A stretch of DNA of 64,000 nucleotides from Ricordea florida (taxonomy: Eukaryota > Cnidaria > Anthozoa > Corallimorpharia > Ricordeidae), in the NCBI GenBank assembly GCA_949710005.1, contig OX453278.1:8151097-8215096 (forward strand). Reading direction: 5' to 3'. Below the pieces are notes generated by a model, which worked only from the letters and a program-made list of their open reading frames with translations, was not told where the DNA came from and ran no database searches. Below, one piece after another: positions 46,910-58,642 of this stretch (within the stretch, counting starts at the first letter, position 1; every line of letters starts with the position of its first letter). Both the position numbers and the translations under genes were made by a program.

Positions 46910-48917
46910 TAATGCTCTCCAAGTCGGGGAGGATTCTCTGTCATTTTTCTGGTCATGAAATAGCGCTAACAGTATATGGTACTACACTATTATACTCTAT
47001 TCACTACTAAGCAAATGCCAAGTATGTGGGTCATGTACTTGAACGAGTACTGATATCTCCCTTGACTTTGAAAAACTCAGTCACTGATCCTGTACGCGTT
47101 GCATTGGGTGACTGATTACCTTGCACGACCCTGTGCGACCTCGACGACCTCAGTTGCCATCGTCGCACATTGAATAATCAAAGCAACGAGAACACGAGGC
47201 TGTACGGCTGTACGAGCTAACATCCGGCATGGAATTTCACGAAGGCGAAGCATCATTGGCCAAAACGACCAAAATGGTTAATCATATTAACTATTAACTG
47301 GAAAACGCTGTGATTGAAAACCACAGAGTTAAACTGTAAGCTGATATAATGAACCCTGATGCGTTGTAAAACAAAACACTTGGCTCGCGCTTGCAAAACA
47401 ACCGGATGCCGACCGCCTGCCGGCCGTTCTAAAGAGTGTTATCATCGCAGACATTATTTTTTTCACCGAAACCGCGACTTAAATGTTGTAATAACCTCAA
47501 ACCGCTTGGTGTCTTGAAACCGCAATGCCGCGAGTTAAAATGAAAATTACCGCAAAACCGCACCAAAAATAACGCAAAACCGCATCACCGCAAACCCTTA
47601 CGCCCCCCTCATAAATCTTTTTTGAGAGAGAAACGATTGTGGTATAAGGTGTTGTTTTGGCTAGACTGTGCTAGTGATCTCAGGACAGAATGCAACGTAA
47701 GTTTATCTCCGGTCTAAAGTTTCACAATAAACGGTTTGGGTAAACTTACACAATCACTGTTAGCACTCCTCGGGTTAACTTCAATGCGTGCATGAATCGT
47801 AGTGCATTGCTAACGTAACTAGGGACCTTAATTAATTAAGCAAAACACGATAACGACGTCGACTACAGTAGCAGCAAACGATAGCGTTGATGAACGAAAC
47901 AATGAAACTGCACGTGTAAAATGCAGTCTGGTATATTTCTTTGCCTTCCTCTACAAAACAACAAGGTGAAATGAACTTTTTCTGGAAGACGCGAGTGCCC
48001 AACGTCAAAATTGCCAAGAAAAATTTGAAATGAACTGGGGAGGGGTTAAGTTGGAAAAATCGGCGGTTTGAAAAGTTATGGGAAGAAAATGAAACAAGCC
48101 TGCTGCCAATGGTACAGGAGAAAAACAAATCCATTTTTTGGAACGTGCCGTCCCCAGCGTCGTCGTCGTTCTTGCTTAAGCTCCCTACTAATCGATACTC
48201 GATCAAGTAATCAATGCTCGATTGCCGCACAATCAACAAAAATGAGTTACACGTCCGTAACAGTCCGGTATCGGGTTGTTCGAAGCTAGTGAAAAATTTT
48301 AATCCAAATATGAGAGTTTAAAAAGCACATTCAGTATAATTCTTTTTGAATACAATTTGATGATTATATGCTCTGAAAAAAATAGAGAAAGTTATTAGAG
48401 AAAGTGATTTTTAATAAAAGAAAAGAAAAAGAAACCCGGGTTAAAATTTAACCCTAAGTTAGCGCTAATCGGCATTCGAACAACCGGCCCCAGGGCAACA
48501 GTTCTGGAAATAGCCTCAACGTATTTCCACGCAAACAATGTTCAAAGTTTCTAAAGGTCGGGCTGACATGAAAATAATGTCATTTTTTTAACATCCCCTT
48601 GTTGACATTTTAAATTCCCAAATCCCACGTCGTCAAATTCTAGACCTGCATCCCTTACACCGAAGATATCAAGACATACTGCTTTCCTCAAGTCCCACTA
48701 AGAAAGTGATTCATTGTCATATTTTAAGTCTGAGCGTAAAATAGACCATGTAAATGGCATGAAATTCTTGGCTCATCAAAGCGCGCGTTGCAAAACGGCA
48801 GGAAGATAACGTTATTCAACCTCTTCACAAGATCACTATAGGGAGACAAGTTGCGTAGGAATTTCTGTTTAGCGTGACCCCACTTTGATCGCTGTCTTTG
48901 CATTTACTGTCCTCACT
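46910..48917. other. 2-kb stretch without recognised gene
   Basis: It holds a repeat-like section near 47460-47600 with recurring AAACCGCAA and ACCGCGA phrases. The remaining frames are short and unsupported. Confidence 0.4.
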
Positions 48918-51900
48918 TCACACTTCTGCATAGCCACAAAGAATTGATGAAGGCAGATATAGAGCAATGGCTGATTCAAGTAGCCAGCTTTCTGGTGGCG
49001 GTTCTAAAGAAAATCGTTTGTACGATATATTCTTGAAACCTGCTTTCTCCAAATGAAGCCACGTTTTGCGGCCAATATGACAGCCACCCAACAGGTTAAC
49101 CCAAAATCTCGATGACTCTATTACCTTCTGAATCGAGTGTCTCCATGTACCTGCCTCATCTGCAGAAAGTTAAAAATGGACCCAGGGGGTTCATTAGGTA
49201 TCGGAGATCGAAGACTATTCTCCGGCTACTACGAAGAATTCTCCGGCTACTACGAAGAATTCTCTGGCCAAATTTAGATGGCCTGAGCTAGTTTTAAATT
49301 TAGACTTGGAGCGCTTTCAGAATATTCTCCTGTTACTTTTACACAATTCTTCTGCTACTAAAATTCTTATTGAAAACCCTGTGGACCTGAGTTAAAATAC
49401 AGCTTACTATGATTTAGTTTTTTCGAAAGCTAATTGGTTAAGTCTAGGCCAGGGTGATATTCTCCTCTTCTCTGGACTAAATAATTAGTTCTTTTCTTTA
49501 GGTATTCCATTCAAACTTGCGTAAATGAAATAGATGTGGTTAAGTTAATTTTTTTTTATTCGCGATCAAAATACCCAACAGAGAGCCAAACAGACATAAT
49601 CATGGCTTCTTAGTAATTTCAAAGTGCATCCAATAAGATTAGGTAACCAAATAGTTTCGAGCGAAATTTGGAATAAATGAGCAAAAGTAGATTTTTTAAA
49701 GACTAAAAAACTTTGTTGTCTTTGAGAAATTTACGAATGCTTATTTACTATATAAAATTGCACTCGAAATCATCACGTCATTACTCGATAATAATATACG
49801 TGCAAAAATTTAATTTCAGTTTTTTGCACTCAATTCAGCTTTCTGCACTGTTTGGGATTATCTGACGTGCTTTCAGCCAATCAGTGTGTGTGTTGGAATT
49901 ATTACATGTTCATTACTGATAGAGATATTAGTGTAGCAGTTGGATATCCCACCAATTATGTGGCACATTTATAGAAATGCCACCCTGGAACAAAATCTGA
50001 ACGTACGAATCAAAACTTACCTAAAACGTGTTCCACAAAGAAAAATCTTCCACCCTGAATTGATACAAGAAAACAAGGTAAGACCATTGGCTAAGGTACA
50101 AATATACAAATTAAATATTTAACCGTATAATTTTTTAAGGGTGGGTACGGCGTACCCATGCTAACTTTGCTTATTAACCGCAACTTTGATACGGCTTAAT
50201 GAAACCCGACAAATATTTTAGCAATTCAAGAATTATTTCCTAAACGTGGAAAGGCAGAGAAAAATGTATTATTTCACTTTCTGCAATTACATGAAAGACC
50301 TGTGTTGATGACAGTTGAACTTTGCGCTTTGGTTTAGAATACATGTATAAGTTTGAGAACGGTAACTCCCTTTGTAAAACAAAATATATGTAGACAGGAT
50401 GGGCTCCTGATATAGATGCGACTCTTTCCGCAAAGTGACTTAATTTTTGTGGTTACTCCGTCCTACGGAGTACCACTTTGTCATGGCGCTATGCGAGTCC
50501 GTCCGTAACAATAGAATGTGACGTCACAATAGGATGACGTCTCTGGCTTAAGGCCAAGGTCGGTGCGTGCAAATAAATGCATTTGTATGTCCTTTTAGAT
50601 CGTTATTTCTTAAAAACTTAATCGATTAAGGAAATCCTATTTCAGGTTTCTTCTGCCGGGTAATTGAAAAGAAAAATTATTTTTCAGATTTTTACAGACA
50701 CGTGAAAACAGTTCTGAAACCAAGAGATATTATATAAAAGATATTACAAAAGTCTGGCATAATCCCTACTTTTAGTAGGTAATCTAATAAAGATTCAATA
50801 TATTAAATTATACCCGAGAATTTATTTCTTGAATTTTAGAGTTTAGAAAACAACAGAACGACGAACGCGAATAAAAAAAACATCGACATTCACTTCTACA
50901 AAAATTTGAAACGCATAATATGAATCAGGGTTCAAAATAAAATTTCGGATCTGGCCTAAATTTGTCGGCTTTTTATTTTCAATTCTCATATTTTACCGGC
51001 TGTCAATACTAGTAATGTTCTCACACTTTCCGCGACTACCTGTTGCCTAGCACGTGACCAAAATCTTCCTGAATGAAATTTCGCTTTCTTCCGTGGGAAA
51101 CCTTGGGATCGTAAACTGATTAAAACAAGATTTCGCAAATATCCCATGCTTTGGACTGCTGATAAAATTTAAGTGCCAAAATATTTTCACTTTAATTAAC
51201 GTGTTTCGCTGCGACAGTTCACTTCCAAACCAATTATGTGAACTATGCAACTTTGTCTAGACAAACTGTCGCGCTTCTTCACTCACAAGCACGGAAATCC
51301 GTGTTATCAAGCAATATGAATATAAAGATGCTTAATTTTTCCACTGAACATTCGAAACATAAAAGAAAATAAGATCTGCATGCATTGCATATAGCCAATG
51401 TTCACCTGACTCTTGATGTTAAAGTAGTACCTGTATTTTTTCACTATGAAAAGGGCTTTCAAAAAACGAGTTTCCATTTATCCTTAACATTTTGGAGTAA
51501 CCACACGCACTCACTGAATGCCTTTAATTAGATTTATCCCCGTGATGGTACGTGCCACGTAAGTGAGGCCCCATTTTGGGGGGGGGGGGGGGGTCTGAAT
51601 ATCCCGTATCCCTATAATTTTTTTCGCAAATATCCCGTATCCCTAAAACCCTAAAATATGTCGGGGGTGGGGGGGGGGGTTGTTTTAAGTCGTAACATTG
51701 TCAATATTTCATGGGGAAATACATTAATTCGCATTTTCAATTACTTTTTTTTACTTTTCGCGTCTTTCATATTGATCAATTAACTTGTTTTACTCTCTCA
51801 AAAAAGAAAACTTTGACGTTCGATATCCCACTATCTCCTTTCTAAATATCCCGTATCCCTATAATTTTTCCCGGAAAAATCCCGTATCCCTATAGTTTTT

Positions 51901-52383
51901 TTCGCAAATATCCCGTATCTCTACGACCCCTAATGGGGCCTCGTAAGTGCAAACGTTCACAATATCTTTACGCTTGTTGAAAATAACTGACTTAGTTTTG
52001 ACGAGAATCATAAACTTGCTTGCCAGCTTTAGCAATATGACAGTTCACAGCCATGCAAGAGACGATTTTGAGAGATATCGTTGTTTGTGGAAGTATACTC
52101 TTGAAGGATCTCTTCATTAAGTAACTCACTAAACAAATTTGCGTCGAAAGCCTCGACCCGACCCTGGCTGAAGAAGACTCTTCTAAACTTTACAGCAAGT
52201 AAGTTAAAGGTCGTCAAGAGAAGGTGCGTGTGCGTTCTTGACCTTTGAGGCAGGCTTTCAATAAAATAATTTGAGCGAGGCTTTGGTATCGTGCGCACTT
52301 ACACAGCACCGAGGTAAACACCTTCTAAAGCCCGGCCAAGAAAGAGAGCCTACCTACTGGCAATGAAGCGGCTTCGCGCCTGT

Positions 52384-52419
<36 letters not shown>

Positions 52420-53142
52420 CCATAAACGTACCCTATGTTTTGCGAGCTCAGCCACTCCGGAGGGAAGTAACATCGAAAACGGACGTAACATCGAAGAGGG
52501 AAAAAAGTGCGATCATGTATAACCTCTTAACAAGTACTGATCTACTGTTCTATGACACTGTAAGAATCCCCTGAAATCGATCGGGCAAAATAGGAAAACC
52601 ACAGTATTAATCCACCATGACTACGTAACGAAAACATCCATACTTACTTGTTTCAAAACTCTCTTGATCTCTTGCAAAGTTTTCTTGAGTTGCACCTCCG
52701 AAAGAGAACATAAATAGCACGCACTCACGACTGCCGCAACCGATCTGTCCGCGATCGGGATTTCGTTTGCGCCTTTACGTTCCATGACTTCCGATGAATA
52801 GAATTTCAAAGAAAACCCCTTCATGTAATTCTTTCTGTAAACTTTTCCATGGGAGGGTTTTGGGTCCAACGCGATGAAGTACGTTCCTGGGAGAAAATAA
52901 CGTGAGGTTGTGCTCCTGTCCAATCCAATTTCCAGAACATCGCCGCGGACGCTTTGAAAACTCTTTCCAAGTTGACCGAAAAGTTCTTGTCTTGTTGCAT
53001 TGAACAAGTGGTTTGACAGCACTGCAAAACTACATTCTGCTGTTCTTTGCCAATCAAATAAAACAAATGCCAATAATGCAACGACAACCACAACAGTTAG
53101 TGTGTAGCAGAACGCGGGCCATAATGTTGATGAGAATTCCAT
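48918..53142 (-). CDS. Gene D: METTL7-like protein with altered SAM motif, three exons
   Basis: Minus-strand exons 53142-52648 (495 nt), 50054-50021 (34 nt) and 49159-48918 (242 nt) join in phase to 256 residues. Donors GTAAGTAT and GTAAGTTT are strong. The anchor is at about 9-30. The microexon gives GGRFFFVEHVL, and the last exon runs DEAGTWRHSIQK to CGYAEV. The SAM motif I, EIGIGGG in its relatives, is EIGLDRS (71-77), and VVCT is VVSA, while ALDPKP and the LCSL and LKK segments remain. All three exons are open, so the altered motif is not explained by general decay. It may be a non-catalytic or changed-specificity member. The first intron contains a TIR element and a MITE; the second contains a foldback MITE. 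Confidence 0.8.
49650..49920. mobile_element. Foldback MITE in intron 2 of gene D
   Basis: An inverted, diverged relative of 6900-7223, with AAATTGCACTCGAAATCAT and TTTTTGCACTCAATTCAG. Confidence 0.6.
50449..51504. mobile_element. 1.06-kb TIR element in intron 1 of gene D
   Basis: GTGGTTACTCC at 50449 is inverted at 51494-51504. An inverted copy occupies 58370-61875, where it is split by a 2.45-kb insertion. Matching sequence continues a little beyond the right end (ACGCACTCACTGA), so the true border may lie outside. No transposase frame. Confidence 0.8.
51565..51942. mobile_element. MITE with 6-bp target duplication GTAAGT
   Basis: Ends GAGGCCCCATTT and TAATGGGGCCTC with repeated ATCCCGTATCCCTA inside. 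GTAAGT flanks both ends (51559-51564, 51943-51948). Same family as 29539-30009, in opposite orientation by its internal repeats. Confidence 0.88.
52388..52415. repeat. CT microsatellite
   Basis: About 14 CT units in intron 1 of gene D. Confidence 0.95.
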
Positions 53143-54030
53143 TTTGCTTCTTCTTTACGCAAGACGAAGAGCTTATATTTTACAAAGTTATTAGGCGCGC
53201 TATCGCGGGAAATCGCTTGTATGATTTGGTTGGCAAACAAACGAGATTGTGACCTTGCACGCGAAATGACATGACCTAAGTAACGCGTATCAAATGGCTT
53301 CCTGGGCTTCATTTCCAAAACGATCATTGTTTCTGCTCACTGTTTTCCAGCATCTATTTCAATTTCAAATTGTTCTGAAGGCTCTTAAAAATTATTGTAC
53401 GAGTGATAAGTAGGGAAATCCTTATGAGGGCGGTAGCCAAAATTTTGTCTATGTTTGCATGTCCTTCCCAAAGTCGTGTTCAAGCATGCACATAAACGGA
53501 TCTGTTTGTGCCAGGATTGAGATAAACAACGATTTTGCATGTGACAAAAGATAATTCCAAATTTAGCACCTTGTAGAAATCAGAATCGATGAAAAAATTT
53601 CCTCAAATATGCATATTTTGGTCCCTTTGTTTCCTTTCTTTGTTATTCCATCGGCTCCAACAAAGGTAATTAAGCAACAGCGTACGTGACCCACGCAAAG
53701 ATCAATAGAACGTGCAACATGCAATGTCTCGAGAATAATGGTGCTCCAAGATCAAGAAGTCCAGTCAAATCACATGACGCTTCAGACAGTTGACTTTATG
53801 AATGTATATTATTAATAAGTTTTAAAATAATTTCGGGCACAATTTGGAATAATATTATGAGCACTCATTAATTTTTCTTGGACAACAAATTACACATTTA
53901 CTTGTGCTCATCCAAAATTTCACTCAAAATTATTTGATTACCTATACGAACAATAACGAGAGAGGATACACCTTCTCTTTACAACAATTGAGAAGTTCTG
54001 TACCGTGCTTGCAAAATTACTCAAGGACAG
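53143..54030. other. 5' flank of gene D and repeat fragment
   Basis: No further gene is seen. A diverged copy of the 7058-7223 foldback lies at 53800-53950 (AATTTGGAATAATATTATGA and downstream complement). Confidence 0.5.
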
Positions 54031-54038
54031 ACAGTTCT

Positions 54039-54423
54039 CCGGGGGGGGGGGGTACTCCCGCGAAGGTTCGTGAACCCTAACCCTATTTAAAGACTAAGAA
54101 AGCGAAAACTGATACCCATTATAAGGCCCAAAGCCGAAAAATGACACCCTATTCAAGGAAAAAACAAAATTATTAATAGCATGAAAAGGAAAACTTTATT
54201 TCTTCTTTGTAACATTGGATGTATACATCAAGCATAATATGCATATCACACTCCAGTATTAGATAATACAATTAAGCTACCCTATCTAAGGACCACACCA
54301 GGGACACAGAAACAAAAGGGTAAAAAAAGATACCCTATTTAAGGACCGAGAACCTCAAAAACCATACCCTATTCCGCGGCACGTACCTATAAAGCCCATA
54401 TATGGGGGTACCCCCCCCCCCGG
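54039..54423. mobile_element. G/C-run-ended TIR element, 8-bp target duplication ACAGTTCT
   Basis: It starts CCGGGGG...TACTCCCG and ends GGGGGTACCCCC...CCGG. ACAGTTCT lies directly outside both ends (54031-54038, 54424-54431). The inside has recurring TACCCTATT and AAGGACC motifs. An 8-bp duplication fits hAT- or P-type elements; no transposase. Confidence 0.85.
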
Positions 54424-54499
54424 ACAGTTCTCCAGGATAGTGATGCTATTTCCACCTTTTCTAATTGCACTCGGGCTCTGATATGCAGTCTAGCCTCTC

Positions 54500-57352
54500 T
54501 CCCCGGGGGAGGGGGGTTACTCCGATCCCTTATAAAAGTGACGGGGTGCTTGTCGGAAAATTTCGAGGTACCAGAATCTTATTTTATGGGCGTGTCCCAA
54601 ATTCCTTTCCAGCCCCAAGAGGTATAAATTCAACAACAACAAATTATATAACTAGCACTGTGAATTTTAATGGTAATAAAAATAACCTTCGAACACTTTC
54701 TTCTCAAGGACTTTTTGAAAGCATTGTGCGTAAACCTTACAGCAGGACCCTGCTAAAAGATACTAAGACAACTCTGGCAGCAGTCAATTTAGGTTTTAGC
54801 ACTCTAAGTGGTATCAATCCACAAATTCAAACCAATAAAAGAAACTGAGACAACTCGGGCAGTAGTCATTTTAGGTTTTAGCACTCTAAGCAGTATCAAT
54901 CCACAAATTTAAACCACTAAAAGATACTGAGACAACTCTTGCAGTAGTCATTTTAGGTTTTAGCTCTCTAAGCAGTATCAATCCACAAATTTAAACCCCT
55001 AAAAGATACTGAGACAACTCTGGCAGTAGTCATTTTAGGTTTTAGCTCTCTAAGCAGTATCAATCCACAAATTTAAACCCCTAAAAGATACTGAGACAAC
55101 TCTGGCAGTAGTCATTTTAGGTTTTAGCATTCTTAGCAGTATCAATCCACAAATTTAGACCACTAAAAGATACTGAGACAACTCTGGCAGTAGTCATTTT
55201 AGGTTTTAGCTCTCTAAGCAGTATCAATCCACAAATTTAAACCACTAAAAGATACTGAGACAACTCTGGCAGTAGTCATTTTAGGTTTTAGCATTCTAAG
55301 CGGTATCAATCCAAAAATTTAAACCACTAAAAGATACTGAGACAACTCTGGCAGTAGTCATTTTAGGTTTTAGCACTCTAAGCAGTATCAATCCACAAAT
55401 TTAAACCACTAAAAGATACTGAGACAACTCTGGCAGTAGTCATTTTAGGTTTTAGCTCTGTAAGCAGTATCAATCCACAAATTTAAACCCCTAAAAGATA
55501 CTGAGACAACTCTGGCAGTAGTCATTTTAGGTTTTAGCACTCTAAGCAGTATCAATCCACAAATTTAAACCCCTAAAAGATACTGAGACAACTCTGGCAG
55601 TAGTCATTTTAGGTTTTAGCACTCTAAGCAGTATCAATCCACAAATTTAAACCACTAAAAGATACTGAGACAACTCTGGCAGTAGTCATTTTAGGTTTTA
55701 GCTCTGTAAGCAGTATCAATCCACAAATTTAAACCCCTAAAAGATACTGAGACAACTCTGGCAGTAGTCATTTTAGGTTTTAGCACTCTAAGCAGTATCA
55801 ATCCACAAATTTAAACCCCTAAAAGATACTGAGACAACTCTGGCAGTAGTCATTTTAGGTTTTAGCTCTCTAAGCAGTATCAATCCACAAATTTAAACCC
55901 CTAAAAGATACTGAGACAACTCTGGCAGTAGTCATTTTAGGTTTTAGCTCTCTAAGCAGTATCAATCCACAAATTTAAACCCCTAAAAGATACTGAGACA
56001 ACTCTGGCAGTAGTCATTTTAGGTTTTAGCTCTCTAAGCAGTATCAATCCACAAATTTAAACCACTAAAAGATACTGAGACAACTCTGGCAGTAGTCATT
56101 TTAGGTTTTAGCATTCTAAGCGGTATCAATCCACAAATTTAAACCACTAAAAGATACTGAGACAACTCTGGCAGTAGTCATTTTAGGTTTTAGCACTCTA
56201 AGCAGTATCAATCCACAAATTTAAACCCCTAAAAGATACTGAGACAACTCTGGCAGTAGTCATTTTAGGTTTTAGCTCTGTAAGCAGTATCAATCCACAA
56301 ATTTAAACCCCTAAAAGATACTGAGACAACTCTGGCAGTAGTCATTTTAGGTTTTAGCATTCTTAGCAGTATCAATCCACAAATTTAGACCACTAAAAGA
56401 TACTGAGACAACTCTGGCAGTAGTCATTTTAGGTTTTAGCTCTCTAAGCAGTATCAATCCACAAATTTAAACCCCTAAAAGATACTGAGACAACTCTGGC
56501 AGTAGTCATTTTAGGTTTTAGCTCCCTAAGTGGTATCAATCCACAAATTTAAACCACTAAAAGATACTGAGACAACTCTGGCAGTATAGTCATTTTAGGT
56601 TTTAGCTCTCTAAGCAGTATCAATCCACAAATTTAAACCCCTAAAAGATACTGAGACAACTCTGGCAGTAGTCATTTTAGGTTTTAGCTCTCTAAGCAGT
56701 ATCAATCCACAAATTTAAACCACTAAAAGATACTGAGACAACTCTGGCAGTAGTCATTTTAGGGTTTAGCATTCTAAGCAGTATCAATCCACAAATTTAA
56801 ACCACTAAAAGATACTGAGACAACTCTTGCAGTAGTCATTTTAGGTTTTAGCACTCTAAGTGGTATCAATCCACAAATTTAAACCACTAAAAGATACTGA
56901 GACAACTCTGGCAGTAGTCATTTTAGGTTTTAGCTCTCTAAGTGGTATCAATCCACAAATTTAAACCACTAAAAGATACTGAGACAACTCTTGCAGTAGT
57001 CATTTTAGGTTTTAGCATTCTAAGTGGTATCAATCCACAAATTTAAACCACTAAAAGATACTGAGACAACTCTTGCAGTAGTCATTTTAGGTTTTAGCTC
57101 TCTAAGCAGTATCAATCCACAACTTCAAACCGCTAAAAGATACTGAGACAACTCTTGCAGTAGTCATTTTAGGGTTTAGCTCTCTAAGCAGTATCAATCC
57201 ACAAATTTAAACCCGTAAAAGATACTGAGACAACTCTGGCTTTAGTCATTTTTGGTTTTAGCACTCTAAGTGGTACCAATCTACAAATTTTAACCCCTAA
57301 GAGGTACGACAAGCACGCCCGTCCATTTTCTAGGGGAGTACCCCCCGGTCGT
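54500..57352. mobile_element. TIR element expanded by an internal minisatellite
   Basis: The left end, CCGGGGGAGGGGGGTTACTC followed by GTGCTTGTCG, is mirrored at the right by CGACAAGCACGCCCGTCC and GTACCCCCCGG. The inside is almost wholly an 82-bp tandem array. The 127-codon frame at its left edge is not supported as a gene. Confidence 0.65.
54747..57300. repeat. 82-bp minisatellite, about 31 copies
   Basis: Unit AAAGATACTGAGACAACTCT ... GGTTTTAGC ... AGTATCAATCCACAAATTTA. Edge copies are most diverged, central copies nearly identical with a few recurring variants (CTCTCT, CACTCT, CATTCT), as expected from unequal exchange. Confidence 0.97.
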
Positions 57353-58369
57353 TTGTGAGATAACCACGCGATATGGAGAGGGAACGTGTACCATTCCGAT
57401 TCCTAAGTCTGTAAACTTTTCAGTGTAAGCTACAACAACATTGCACACATGGCACAGGTAATTTCAAACGAGTGAGCACAGTAGCTTAAAATTCCTAGTT
57501 TTAGGGGGAACATATAAGCCTTAAATGCCAAGAATCATCGATATAAGAGAACAAAGTCTAATTTTCACATATCACTGACGACAAGTAAGGGACACGCTAC
57601 ATGAATTTCCCAATTTTCACCGTCATGGATTACGAACAAGAACAGCACCTTGTCATGTGTCACGGTCAAAAATGCCTCTGACCAAGGGTTTGCAGAACAA
57701 TGACTAGAAATACCAGGGTTCTAACTGAGGTTCCCAACTCTTAACATGGATCTGAAAAGGTGAAAGAACAGATTTTCAATGGGTTTTCAAATCCATTCTT
57801 TGGTTTTGTTACAGCCTGGAAAACAGTGGTGAAGGAAGGAACTATCTTACTAGAGAACAGCGTGAACAACAAACAGATTGGGAAACATCAGCACAGAAAG
57901 GATAACAACAGCAACAGAAAGCGCTATGGCACCTCACTGATACGTGTGATGTATGTATTGTTATGTATGTACTGTACACCTGCCGAGTGTCACGCCTAAG
58001 GCGTGATTGTCACGCCGGCGGATTGGAAATCTCGATGTCACGCTTACTCACGCCTGTGTTCTAATTTCTCACGCTTAGCAGAAACTTTAGAGCCACAAAA
58101 ATATCGAATGACACATTTTGAAAAAGTTATTGATTATTTAAACTGAAACCAATGAGAGAAAATAAAAGTCCATATGAATTATCGACTTCTAAGTATTGTA
58201 TTATCTTATAAATATTCAAAACATCGATCGATGTACTGGCATGACGGAAGTCTTCGGACCATCTTCGGACATCCTCGGATATCATCAGTGTCCTACGAAA
58301 AATCCTGGTAACTCTCAGGAGAAAAATGTCACGTCTATAAATTAAATTAAAGGCACTCAGTGAGTGCGT
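57353..58369. other. 1-kb stretch with TCACGC-rich repeat
   Basis: 57990-58080 contains repeated TCACGC motifs and CACGCCTAAGGCGTG, part of a dispersed repeat. No gene is supported. Confidence 0.45.
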
Positions 58370-58642
58370 GTGGTTACTCCAAAATGTTAAGGATAAATGG
58401 AAACTCGTTTTTTAAAAGCCCTTTTCATAGTGAAAAAATACAGGTACTACTTTAACATCAAGAGTCAGGTGAACATTGGCTATATGCAATGCATGCAGAT
58501 CTTATTTTCTTTTATGTTTCGAATGTTCAGTGGAAAAATTAAGCATCTTTATATTCATATTGCTTGATAACACGGATTTCCGTGCTTGTGAGTGAAGAAG
58601 CGCGACAGTTTGTCTAGACAAAGTTGCATAGTTCACATAATT

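Noticed and set aside
48828-48850. TCACTATAGGGAGA, resembling the start region of a T7 promoter
   Set aside because: The upstream half of the T7 promoter is missing; a chance partial match in host DNA.
51047-51250. Conserved 60-codon protein shared with 61098-61277
   Set aside because: The match is due to two copies of the same TIR element, and the DNA is equally conserved outside the frame.
54747-57300. CRISPR-like array
   Set aside because: The 82-bp units are contiguous tandem copies without unique spacers, in a eukaryotic setting.
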